Assembly (NCBI RefSeq): GCF_008831285.2
Contig: NC_045140.1
Location: 17,668,370 to 17,732,369 of the forward strand
Direction of reading: 5' to 3'
DNA from: Nymphaea colorata
Taxonomy: Eukaryota > Streptophyta > Magnoliopsida > Nymphaeales > Nymphaeaceae
DNA length: 64,000 nucleotides
Shown here in pieces: positions 23,770 to 34,500 of this stretch (within the stretch, counting starts at the first letter, position 1; each line of letters opens with the position of its first letter). The notes beneath the pieces were generated by a model. It ran no database searches. It had not been told where the DNA came from and saw only the letters and a list, made by a program, of their open reading frames with translations. The translations under genes were made by a program, and so were the position numbers.

Positions 23770-24213
23770 CTAAAAGAGAGACCTGAAGATTGTTGGGTTG
23801 ATTTTAAGTTGGTTAAATATAAAGGACAAATTAACGCCAAATGAATTCATTGTGGTGAAAGGTCTAATGGAGGACGATTTGATGATATATTTCACTTATG
23901 TCGACATAGGATTGCATGTAAAGGAAAAAGAGTGAGTGACGCGGAGACAAATCTTTCTGCAATCAACAAAGCACTAAGACTTGTTAATGATGTTTTTGCT
24001 CATGCAGTCTTCATGTTGAAGTGCAAGTTTTCTTGGAGAGCTGGATTGGAGATCATGATAATGATTTATGTGAAAGGTAATATGTTTAATATTTTTTTTA
24101 AATGAGTTAACCCTTTTCTTATGGTACTAATATGCTCAGAATCTTGTCTTTGCAGTTTGTTAGAATTAAAAGATTCTTATGGTGGTGGTGATGCAAAAGC
24201 TGGTGGAGCATAA
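23770..24213 (+). pseudogene. BED-type zinc-finger / hAT-like protein remnant
   Basis: Reading from 23785, the translation has the look of a plant hAT-type BED finger: CWVDFKLVKYKGQINAK, then IHCGERSNGGRFDDIFHLC and RHRIACKGK. A TGA stands at 23842-23844, where the first zinc-binding cysteine is expected, so the finger is broken. The frame goes on (VSDAETNLSAINKALRLVND) to about 24020. A small exon-like piece follows after a TTTGCAG acceptor (about 24156-24213), ending in TAA. No transposase catalytic region is present. It is a truncated transposase-derived fragment. Confidence 0.5.
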
Positions 24214-24469
24214 AATATTATCATGGCATATATATTCTTTTGATTATATGCTAGAACTTGTTATGTATTAACTGTTTAATTCTTCCATATATGTTTTTTC
24301 CATTTATAATCTTGTTTTACAGTTTATTGGTAGTGGAATATCTTTTTTGGTGATGAAGCGGCATAAACTATTATTATGCCATATATTTTGTTATCATGTG
24401 CTAAAACTTGTGCACATATCCATTTAATTCACATAATGCATGTTTTCTATGTTTATGTGCTTTTGCAGG
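24208..24469 (+). repeat. imperfect direct repeat of about 115 bp ending in splice-acceptor-like sites
   Basis: 24208-24323 and about 24361-24469 share the order GCATAAA, TATTATsATGsCATATAT, ATGCTAgAACTTGT, TTTAATTC and a final TTTTACAG or TTTTGCAG. The unit spans the end of the BED-type remnant and its following intron-like DNA. Confidence 0.5.
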
Positions 24470-25264
24470 TAATAAGAGATAAAAAAAAAAAGATCCTCCA
24501 GAGTTTAGAAGAAATGAATAAGAGATCAAAAGGGTTCTCAAGTATACTTGCAAAGTTCTAACGTTCAAATGTTTGATTAATTTATATTTTTTTTACTTCG
24601 GATTTATAGGAGAAAAAAAACTTAGTTTATGTGAACAAGATTCATTTAATAGGATTCATGTGAATAAGGGATGCGTCCACCAGATATTTCAATTTTGAAT
24701 GTGATTCTTATCGTATTTCTTTCACAGTCGTTTGGGAATGCTGATGCCCACAGAACTTCTCCTTCGCGGAAGGTTTTGGCAATGGTTTTACGGACTTTTG
24801 TCGTCAGTTTTCCAAGCTCAAGATTGTTGTAGTGTTTATTGTGTATATATATCCTTGGAAAAATTCACGCATTTTTGTTAAAATAAAAAAAAAAAGTTGA
24901 TGTGTTTTCGATCGAACTTAACCTCTAGGTAATATGAAAGATGATGTTATAATGTTTCTTCGTTCCAATATCATGATGCCGGCGTGCCAATGAAGGCATG
25001 CAGAATCAGATTATAATTTTTCCACTAAATGGGTTGTACTATAGTTTCAAAATTTTGACAGAAACAAAAATATAATTTTTCAAATTTTTATATAAGGTAA
25101 ATAATTTTTACTAGGCACCAATTTGTTGTGTCTATGTAGACTACCAGTTCCTGTTGAGCTACGATTCCGATTCACCCTGGTTGTGACTATTTGAACTGAT
25201 ACCGAGAAGAGGCAGTTCGGGTGAATCGTTTTTTTTGCTGAAGAATCAAATTGTCGTTACGAAG
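24470..25264. other. intergenic, no gene seen
   Basis: AT-rich, with no supported exon. 24710-24900 is ordinary intergenic sequence ending in an A-run. Confidence 0.55.
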
Positions 25265-25525
25265 GTGCATGCCTCTATTAAATTAAAGATAGACGCTGCC
25301 ATTGATGTGAATCTCGGTCCTTCCTCTCCCTCTCTCTGGCCAGAGGTCCGCCGCAGATGCCGGTGTCCGTCCGAGAGCGGTGAATCTCTCTCTCTCTCTA
25401 AATGACTTCCCAGCCGGCCGTCCTTCATACGTACAAAGAGTGCTTCGGAGCCCTCTTCTCCGGATCCCTCTGTTTTCTGGCGGCAGAACAGGAAGCCTTC
25501 TTTTTTTCGATGGCGTCTCTTCAGT
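25265..25525 (+). repeat. dispersed repeat family, copy A
   Basis: Contains AAAGATAGACGCTGCCAT, a CT-rich block, AGGTCCGCCGCAGATGC, GGTGTCCGTCC and AGAACAGGAAGC. Part of it (about 25345-25525) matches the reverse complement of about 47763-47935. Its AGGTCCGCC..GATGC part also occurs at 59020-59040, and its AAAGATAGACGCTGCC part at 58160. It sits directly upstream of the F-box pseudogene at 25.5 kb and may be an old 5' leader spread by duplication. Confidence 0.55.
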
Positions 25526-25539
25526 TGGCATTAATAGTT

Positions 25540-26615
25540 CCAGTACTTCATGGGCAACCCTGCCAAGTGCAGAATCAATTCATTGCTGGAATCCATTCTG
25601 CTTCATGCTTCCTCCTCATCAAAGCATGTTGTCCAAGAAATGGAGGTATCTATATACCTCTATCCCCACCGTCAAGTTCGATGAGGACGACTTTCGGGAA
25701 GCCGTCGAGCAAGGCTCTGGGCACGTAAATCACCAACCGCAAAAAGTCAATTTCTTTTTACAGTAGTCGATCAGTTCCTCTTAAGTCACGACTCCTGCCT
25801 CTGCCGATTCAGCCTGGATGTGACTCTGGGAACTGAAACAGAGAAGCGACAATTTGGTAGATGGCTACGCCACCTCGCCATTGAGTCTCTCAATCGACAC
25901 TGCAGACAAGTCGGACAAAGCGTACGTTCTGCCGCTGAACTTATTGGATTGCAGTTCAATTCATCATTTGGGGATGGTCGCCTGTAATTTCGAATGCAGA
26001 AAAGGTCGTCTGCCGATGTTTCCTAACGTCAACAGCCTAAGCTTGGGTTCTGTGGCTTTTGCTAACGATAAGATCTGCAAATTGATCCGCGAGTTTCCAC
26101 AGCTCGACGATTGAAAATTGTTTGGGCATGACAGACAATACGCACACCGTTGCTACAAATATCAGGTCCTTGAGGATTGTAGAATCTGAGTTCACAACTT
26201 TAGAGACTGTAACTCCATGTTTGAAATCTTTTGAGTTTGATTGTTTTAGTAATGGAGGTCTGGTTAAGTTTGTCGGAGATATTGATCGACTGGATACTCT
26301 CAAGGCTTGCACCTGCGTTTTTGAGGTAACTCCCCTTCATCCTTCTTCTGTTTAGGCATTTGATTGGGAACCGCATGTTTCGATGTAGCTTTAGTCTACG
26401 GATGTCTCCATACTCCCATACACACCTTCCAGCGTGTTGCACCCATTTCTATACTCAAGCACTTAATTTTCTGTAATTTGCATGCTTGAAGGCTTTCTAC
26501 AGGGTTCAACATCAATTCCCGTCCATGTTCAAGAAGCCTGAGAGTGGAAGACATTGCATCCTTTCTCATAAGTTCGCCCACTCTTCGGGTGCTCTGCAGT
26601 GGCAGTCAAAACATG
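25540..26615 (+). pseudogene. broken F-box/FBD gene, copy 4
   Basis: The order of pieces follows F-box gene 3, but in several frames. The F-box remnant (about 25565-25690) has lost residues between the LPD region and LSKKWRYLYTSIP. A second piece (25755-25880) corresponds to FTVVDQFLLSHDS and GRWLRHLAI. A third (25880-26113) is an LRR stretch ending in a stop. A fourth (26122-26325) is an LRR stretch ending TCVFE at a kept donor GTAACT (26326). Exon 2 starts after GAAG at 26491 but shifts frame near 26515 (PCSRSLRVEDIASFLISSP). Exon 3 (FBD) is not found. It is clearly dead, and closest to copy 3 by shared residues such as KRWRYL/KKWRYL and AFY at the start of exon 2. Confidence 0.75.
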
Positions 26616-27149
26616 CCTGTATTACAGGCTTCGATGCTTCAAAGCACACGAGCAAAACCCAAGGGCTTGTTTTTTTATGTGACGTTGTGTAACATGATAA
26701 AACGTTTATTGCTTCCAATTACTAATCTGATTTTGAATCCATTTAGTTGGCCCATCCATTTGAATCCGAATACAAACCACTCTCGAATTTGGCACGCAGA
26801 TCCAAAATTTGAGTCAACTAGGATACTAGGGCAAGAAAAGAATCCAAACTGGTAAATGTCAAATTATACACCTATCAAATCCGAATTAAGTTCTAAATTA
26901 TGCAAATACAAACTCCATTAATTGAATTCGGTAATTGAAAAGTTGATCAGAGATCTTTCAAAACAACTCATCTGCTTCAATTGATGCTTTGTCGAATAAT
27001 ATCAGCCAGATATGGAAGGTCGCTCTCCCTTTTCTTTTTTTCTTTTTTATTTTTGTTTTCTTGAATCAGTAAATCAAGATTGATCGGTAGCTATTGGAAA
27101 ACAAGATGCATCCGTTATCCTTTTTTTCCCGCCTTTTTTTTACATTTCA
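26616..27149. other. intergenic, no gene seen
   Basis: Contains degenerate AATCCGAATACAAACC-type sequence of a kind common in plant repeats. No coding frame. Confidence 0.5.
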
Positions 27150-27800
27150 TAAGCTTCGGTTCTCGTCTCTCCGGCCTAATCTGTCCCTGTAAGGTGCGCG
27201 CCCTCTTTTCCCTCCTCCTCCTTTTCCTCTCTTTTTTCCTTGCGATATTTTTTTTCCGAGAGTATCATCCTTTCTTTTTTTCTTTTTTTTTTGCGCGGGT
27301 CATCTCTCCCTCCCTCTCTCGTCTGTGTGGCGTTCTCCGGGATCGAAGATTCGAAGAGGAAGACGAAGGTTTAGGGTTTCAGTCACCCAAAATCACCCTC
27401 CAGCAGCAGGAAGTCCGGCTCTAATCCGTCGGAATCGCCGGTCTCTAGCCGACTGTTCCTGGGGTTCATCCACTGCCGCCGGATCCTTTTCCCGGTATGG
27501 TTTCGCCCATCTAGTTGTTCTCCACGGGTTTCGATCTCGAGCCGGAGCAGGGTTCCCTACTGCTCCTCTGCCTCTCCCTTCTCCCTTTTACCCGCCCGCC
27601 GCACGTCCTCAGCTGGTGTTTTCGCCGGTGTGAAGCTACTGCAACTGCGCGGCCGCTTCCTAAGCTTCGGTTCTCGTCTCTCAGGCCCTAATTTGTTTCT
27701 GTAAGGTGGGCGGTCTCTTTTTCCTCCTCCTTTGATATTTTTCTGTTTCCTCTGTTTTTTCCTTGCGAGAATTTTTTCTGAGAGTCCTGGCTTGAGTATT
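27150..27800 (+). repeat. duplicated 5'-leader-like segment
   Basis: A segment of about 130-140 bp at 27150-27285 recurs at 27661-27800 (offset 511). Both copies contain AAGCTTCGGTTCTCGTCTCT, a GTAAGGTG donor-like site, long CT-rich tracts and CTTGCGA..ATTTTTTy. The DNA between (27286-27660) is GC-richer and pyrimidine-rich, like a plant 5' UTR. This could be two alternative leader exons or promoters of one gene read to the right. No transcript evidence is available. Confidence 0.5.
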
Positions 27801-27934
27801 CTTTTCGTTTTTTCCGTGAGTTTTCCCATGTTTTTCTTTTTGTATCCTATGTTGTGGAGTGATTTGGGCGCCTTTTTTTCGAATAGTTAGGATCGCTGGG
27901 GATTTCTTCTCTTCGGAGGCTGTTGCTCTCGCAA

Positions 27935-27990
27935 ATGGCTGCTTCCTTGGTGGAAGCTGTCGCTGTAGAGGCGGTGCTCGTCGCCCAGAA
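27935..27990 (+). CDS. possible first coding exon (MAASLVEAVAVEAVLVAQ), rest not found
   Basis: After the duplicated leader, an ATG in good context (CAAATGGCT) opens a short Ala/Val-rich frame that can end at a GTCAGT donor at 27991. No downstream exons were recognised in the following 4.5 kb, so this is either the start of a gene with unrecognised small exons or a leftover. The product is not identified. Confidence 0.25.
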
Positions 27991-30900
27991 GTCAGTTTAC
28001 TTCTACCGTAATTTCTTATCCTTATCCTTTGTCCTTCTGGTTTATTTATTTATTTTACTTTCTGTATGTTTTTTTAGCTGCTGGTTTTGCTAGGTCATGT
28101 AGGTTAAATTTGTAGTATCTGGGTTTTTTCAATGTGTTTCTGTTGAAGGGAAAAAATTACTTTACTTGGTGCGGAAAAAGGAAATATTTTTTCAGCTTAT
28201 CATGTCAGCTTTTTTGGGTTTGTTTTGATTTTAACTTTTAAGGTTTCTTTAAGATGCTTGTCGCTTAAGAGCTAGTTCAGTTATTGAGAGTTTGAGATGC
28301 TTTTTGTTTATTCTTCTTCTTTGGTAGGGTTGGGAAATTGGGGATGCTTCCATTTCTGCAAGCTACGTCCTTAATAAATGGAAAAGGTTTCAACCGTGAG
28401 TATTTTCTCAGGAATGGGGAGCCCGTGGCGATAATATATGTCTTAGATTAATGTGATCCAGTTTTATCTGTTTTGGAAAATTGTTTTTTTTTCTATTTTT
28501 TGGCTCTCCTTCTTTCTCTCTCTCTCTCTCTCTCTCTTCTTTGTCATGTCTTTGAAGTTGAAGTTCCGTTCGTGTCTGTTTTTCCTTACTTTGTTTAACT
28601 TGAAACATGGACAATTTTTTTGATGTTGCTCTAGCCATATTAAGAGATGAAGGATGGGCTTCAATGACTCGAACAATAGAAACCCCACCAACATATATTT
28701 GCAGCCCATAAGAGACGCCTAATTTGGTTATCATAGATGATTCAAAGTTAAGAGACCAATGCTCACCATGGTACGTTAAGAACTTGGCAAGTACAAGTGA
28801 GCAGCTCAACAGCCAGAGCAGGTCATTTTCCTCCACGTATGTGCTTGTTATGCCTATGTTCCATCTTCCATGACTGCCATGTTCAGGTAACTACAAAATT
28901 TACCAGTCTTTATGAGTTCGCTTCTTCCTCAGTTTGCTTCCTTTGGAGAACTTCTTTAGTTAATTTCTTCCGCTGCATGACTTACTGAATTTACCTATCT
29001 TTGTAAGGTCACTTACTCTTTAATTTGCTTCCTCTGCAGAACTGCTTTGATCAGTAAAACTCATAGAAATTTGTCTTACTCATTAGTGCCAAAGTGATAG
29101 CTTTTACACAGTTGTTGATTTCATTTTGTTAAATCAACTCGAAACTTTTTATAAATTGTTTCTTAATTACCAGTTGAGTGAGCACTTCTTAACTTACTTT
29201 GATTACCAACAACAAGGATCGCTTCAAAGGAAAATATGAGCCTGAACCCTTTTGCAAGTGGCGGTAAAACTCTTTGGTTGGTACCACTGGCTCAAGTGAT
29301 GGGCTTGTTTTCTAGATGCTAAGGGAGTGAGGTTATTAGCATGCAGATGAGGTGAGATGAAAACAGCAAAAACATGCTTCGTAAGTGTGTTGCCTATCAG
29401 TTTTTAAATATTTGAATATGTGCAATAGGCTTACTTACAAAATTCATTTTAGATGGTAAAGAATAACAATAGGTTGGTCATGTTGCCCAAATAACTAATT
29501 GAACTATTGTCCACCGGAAAGAGAGATGCCAAAAATAACAGTGAGTACAACAACAATCATCATGATAGGGACATTCATCATGATGAAGTGAAGGGTCATA
29601 AAAAATAGAGCTGCTAAACGAGCCGCAAGAACCCAGTTTAGGCAGTAAAATCCTCTGGAAACCATCAAGGATCTAATTGGCATGCCACAAGATCAAGGAA
29701 AGGCTAAGCTACTTGTCTAAACAAAACAAAGAAAATCTCCAATCAACGATGGTAGAAATCAAAAGTCTTCTCATATTACCATATGGTTCAATCAACTTTT
29801 CACCAGACATATTTGCCATGACCCGACATGGTTTAATTTATAACTATAAATGCTTTTCTCTGTTTAATATGGATCTGCATTTGATCATTAGATTCCAACA
29901 TGTAAGAAGGCTTTTTCTGGTGATTCAAAATCAGTGGTCATGAGGACAACAGATTAGATGATCAAGAAAGACGTTGTTTTTTTAATAAACGCTTTAATGG
30001 TTGATCCTACCAAATCTATAACGTTAAGCACATCTACAGTATTAAAGTGAAAACATGAATTTCCAGGCCATATATATACAACTGAATTCAGCACTCCACT
30101 GTTTTGGCCATTCAGCTAATTCCTAAAATCTGACTTCTCCAATGAACTTTGAAGGCTCAAATATGTAGATCTAAAAAAAACACCAAAATTCAACGCACGG
30201 ACTGGATTTTATGGCCAACAGATGGACAAATTTAAAACCAATATAAAACTGTTGGTTTTAGATCCTTACAAAATCCAATCTGTGCATTTGAGTTCAACAA
30301 TTTTTTTCAAACCAATAGGTTTGGCAAATTTGGATTTTTCAAGTTCATCCCTGAAAGGAAACAATAAATGGAATATGGCAGGACAGCCATGAATAGTAGT
30401 GCCAATCCATGGATTCTGTACATGCATATTGGCAAAAAGGGCATACTCCCAACCAAGTTTACTGGTATAAAACCCCGTACCTTTCCTACCTAATAAGAAC
30501 CTTTCACCTTGCAGCCATACATGGAATTTCAAATTCTTAATGTCCTAGGAACTACTGATGTTGACAAAATTGCCCCTATCAAATGAAGAAAGCCAATGTT
30601 TCCAGCGCACATACCCCCACACATACACATATGTAAATTTGTTTATCCAGTTGGAGACACATATAAAACTTTGCTCTAGCAGCTTGTACAGTTATTGAAC
30701 ATACCCTTGGGCCACCAACCTATCACTATATATAGGACACAATGAGTGCCAGGTTCAGATCAATCACTCATCAAGGTAATCACTCAATATAAACATTATG
30801 CCTTTTATATATTGACAGTAATATACTTAGTATGCATATGGGTACAACAGATCACCCTTTCATGTATCTGTAGTAACCACCTGCAACAATGTTATTCAGC

Positions 30901-32577
30901 AAACAAAAGGCTTCCAAGGTGCCAAAAAATATCATAACTCCATGAATTGGCATGACAAAAGGAGTTTGGGTTAGAGATGTATGGATATTGGATCACACAA
31001 CTCATTCATGACAGCTATCTTGTCTTCTACTTCTAGATAGGCATGGGTTCCAGTCTTCCAAATGCCGGTGCAGGCGCAAGTACAGAATGTATGGAATAAA
31101 AAAAAAAACATGGGCATATGTGAGGCAAGTATACACTATGCATATAATAAAATCGCAATAAAATTGTTGACAAACAATAAAAATAATAATTAACAAGCAA
31201 CAAACTATAATTTTATCAATGATTCAACAGAAAGGAAAGCAGTCTATTTGTTTCCACACCCAACCTGCACCCATACGTGAGTCGTGCCGAGTTGGGTGTA
31301 GCAACCTTTCTGAAGGGTCCATGCCTCCATGGTACTTACTACTTAGTTTTTGACATGGCCATGTTCTCAATTTGTCACAGTGCAAAAGTATGATTACCAA
31401 CTGTGTCAACCAATGGTTCCTTTTTCTCTTCTCCTATTTATATAAATTTGCTTTCTCTCTCACTGCAAAGCAGCTGCCTATAATGGTGCGTTGCCAATTT
31501 CCATCCACTAAAGCATCAAAATAGAAGCATGAGTTGTATAGGCTTGCGAGGGATCTCGAACAAGAATTACAGCAAGAGGAGGATTATAGATGCCAATATA
31601 TAGAACATATCACTTGGTCAAGGATCCAAAGATCTTTTTAACTTTAGATGATGCTGGTTCCTTTTTCTTTGCCTATACATGTGGAAATTTCAAGATAATC
31701 ACTTTTTTCTCTTTGTAGCTGGGTTTACAAAAAGGCATGAGACAGACAAATTATATCAAGCCTGGTTTGTTTGAGGTAGGATAAGGCCCATTTTGTCATG
31801 CCATATTTTTGTATACCTTTGCAATGCCCACGGATTTCCTTCTTATTGCATCTCATTTACCTTTCTCTCCAACAGTATGATAAGCCTCCACCGCAATTTC
31901 CAACTCATTATAAATGAGTGTCCATCGGATAGCACTCATAAAAATTTTGTTAACTAAGATCTACCCTAATCATCCGCTGTAACTTCCCAGTCCATGAGAG
32001 ACACCATCTTTCAGCATTTTCACGGCCTCAACATATACCAGCAACAAACGCTTAGCTGAAAAAATAAAAGAAACACTTTTTTGAATACCATATATTTTGT
32101 AAATTGTGAGGGACGTATCATTATATAGCATAAGCTTCAGCACAAAGGGTGATGTTGCAACCTTAAAATGAAAACCTAAAAGCTAACTATTTTACACAAC
32201 CGTAAAAGAGACATCGTTATATCTCTATCACTCATTCATGCTGGATATAATATGAATGGTTCAAATAGCACATTCCAAAATCACTTAAGACACAAAATGA
32301 AGACTGGAAGCCTTTGAATCGTAATTCCAATAAAACAGACCACATACACTCAAGCAGCAGAACAACCGATACCATCTTCATTCTTTTAAACAATAAGCAC
32401 AAGCAAACCGTCCACATTTCCAAGAACAGAGAGGTTAAATAGCTTTTCTACTGTTATTTATCAGAACCACTAACCGAATAAATTTTCGGTTGCCCAATTC
32501 AGATAATTGAGCTCGTCGGCTTTCTTCCCACCAAAATTCAAACCCTAAACGCCTGAACAAACAAACAAACTCCTTAC
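27991..32577. other. long stretch without a supported gene
   Basis: Holds a CT microsatellite (28515-28538) and an imperfect direct repeat (about 28893-28955 and 28985-29045, sharing AATTTACC, TTTGCTTCCT and AGAACT). Two minus-strand open frames look somewhat protein-like: 28560-28836 (containing FLTYHGEHWSLNFESSM) and 30266-30532 (containing GFYTSKLGWEYALFANM). Neither is recognised, and both lack splice or start support. A TATA-like TATATATAGG is at 30726. The remainder is AT-rich. Confidence 0.45.
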
Positions 32578-32867
32578 CTTAGTCCCACGCTGCCTCACGA
32601 TGATTGCTCCAGGTTTGGCCACCTGATCACCATAGATCTTCACCCCGAGCCTCTGGCCCCTCGAATCCCTTCCATTCTTCGTGCTCCCCGCCCGCCCCTT
32701 TCTTGTGTGCGGCCTCGATCGACAGCGGGGACCAAGCAGGGAAGGAGACAGAGCACCTAAGGCACTCCGATATCGCCTCTGAGATAGGAAGACGACGAAC
32801 TGGGGCTCAAAGAGAGCCCTCTGAAAGATGCAGCCAAGCCGAAGCTCATAGCCGCAGTGGAAGCCAT
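32578..32867 (-). pseudogene. plastid ribosomal protein L27 first exon, frameshifted
   Basis: Reads on the minus strand from ATG at 32867: [20 protein letters not shown], a Ser-rich chloroplast transit peptide ending SYLRGD, then the conserved start of bL27 ([11 protein letters not shown], then [20 protein letters not shown] and [11 protein letters not shown]). The exon ends at a proper donor, AAG|GTAAGG (32577). Two indels break it: one extra base near 32758 that brings a TAG after GVP, and four extra bases in the GGGGCGGGCGGGG run near 32690. The later exons (normally FHPG.. onward) were not found on the minus strand to 28 kb. Product if intact: large-subunit protein of the plastid ribosome. 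It may be a dead copy or, less likely, damaged by consensus errors in a GC-rich run. Confidence 0.75.
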
Positions 32868-33859
32868 TCCTCTCTCTCCTCCCTCTCTTCTTCGCCTGTT
32901 GATTCTCTGCAGACCGATCGGAAAGGAAATAAATAATGAAAGCGGGCGAGAGCGAGTGAGAGGGAGCGACCTTACCTCTTCAGAGAAGACGCGGACGAAC
33001 GTTTGGCACAATGGCATCGTTAAGCAGGAAAGCTGCAAATGAATCGGGTTTGAGCAACATATGTAATATCCAAATCCAAAACCGAGTCATTGCAATTGGA
33101 CGTTCGGAAACCCGAGAAAAAAAAAAATTATTTTATCCAATCTGATAAAGGTGCCTAATAATCCCGTTTGGATCTGGATAAAATGTGCTTGAGAAAGACG
33201 ACGTTCGCCGTATGAAATTCATACGTGAATCCTATTTTTATCCAAATCCAGACAAAATCTATCCAAAGCAGTTGATCAAAATCCAAGTTTTTTTGGGTAT
33301 TAATCAGGAAATTCGTTTTTTGTCGGAAAAAAACTTAAGAATTCGCACTTTTTAAATTTAAAACTATAGAAAAATCTGTAATTTGGCTTTTATACTTTTT
33401 TTATTACAATAAACCCAAAATTGAAATATCAAAGCATGTGATTCCCTTCAAAATTTGTTTCTCTCATTTTGGGGTTTTCTTTTATTTCCTTTTGCTTTTT
33501 TTTTTTTAAATAACTAGTATTTGTGTCAGTTCCTAAACTCCTTTTTTAATTGATAAAACTCCACTATAGCGGAACTTTAATTCAATTTTCTCAAAAACTT
33601 TAAGCTCCATTCAAAATGAAACTAGAATGATAAGATTTTTGGTGTATATATGAAACTTTAATACTACATTTAAGTTCCGCCTGAACAGGTGAAACTCAAA
33701 TGCCGTGTATTTTTTTTTACCTATTGCATACGTACCCGTTAGAGTTGTTCTTCATTCATTTTGGAGAGAGAGTTTTGTAAGTCATTTTATGTATATAACC
33801 ATGTATGCTATATGTGGACTTTACAATCAATACGCATTATTTATTTTCATGCTCAAACA
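32868..33859. other. L27 upstream region and intergenic DNA
   Basis: 32868-33050 is the leader and promoter side of the L27 copy. 33060-33270 contains degenerate ATCCAAATCC-type repeats. The rest is AT-rich with nothing coding. Confidence 0.5.
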
Positions 33860-34180
33860 TTGTATATGTATGTAAGTAAGATAAGAAATAAGTATGAGAT
33901 AATGTTTATAAGATAACAAATTATTTACGAGATAATAAGATAACAATGGACAAATGTTTGAGATAATAATAAACATAAATATAAAATAATATTTATGCGA
34001 TAACAAAAGATTTATAAGATAATGAGACAAGGGACAAATATACGAGATAACAATAAACATAACTACAAGATCATGTTTAAGAGTTAATACAATAATTATA
34101 AAATAATGAAATAATAGAGGGATGTATGAAATAACATTAAACACAAATATGAGATAATAAAATATTTATAAGATAATTTA
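33860..34180. repeat. AT-rich minisatellite, unit about 84 bp
   Basis: About 3.5 diverged copies. Unit landmarks GGACAAATr..GAGATAAyAATAAACATAA start at about 33948 and 34032, with a more diverged start at about 34119. GAGATAATA and TTTATAAGATAA recur throughout. Because 84 is a multiple of three, a repetitive 28-residue hydrophobic frame runs on the minus strand; it is not taken as a gene. Confidence 0.75.
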
Positions 34181-34262
34181 CTGTTTAAATGAGTATATTG
34201 ATCACACACACATATATATGTATATATAAACTAACAAATTTTACTTTTATCGAATTCTTAAT

Positions 34263-34500
34263 TTTTTTTTGGTCTTTTTTGTCATTACAAAAGTTTTTTT
34301 TGGTATTAAAATCATTTTTTAACATTTTTGTGGTTTTCTACAAAAGGTTTTTTTGTATTGAAAGCATTTTTTAACATTTTTTGTGGTTTTCTACAAAAGG
34401 CTTTTTCTATTGAAAGCATTTTTTAACATTTTTTGTGGTTTTTTTTTTGTCATTACAAAAGGTTTTTTTTGTATTAAAAAGATTTTCTACCGTCATTAAA
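34263..34500. repeat. T-rich tandem repeat, unit about 52 bp
   Basis: AACATTTTTTGTGGTTTTCT recurs with starts at 34321, 34373 and 34425, each followed by CTACAAAAGG-like sequence and TATTGAAAGCATTTTT. Partial copies flank these. Confidence 0.8.

Noticed and set aside
33827-34144. 105-residue hydrophobic minus-strand frame
   Set aside because: It is a translation of the 84-bp minisatellite, with a 28-residue period.
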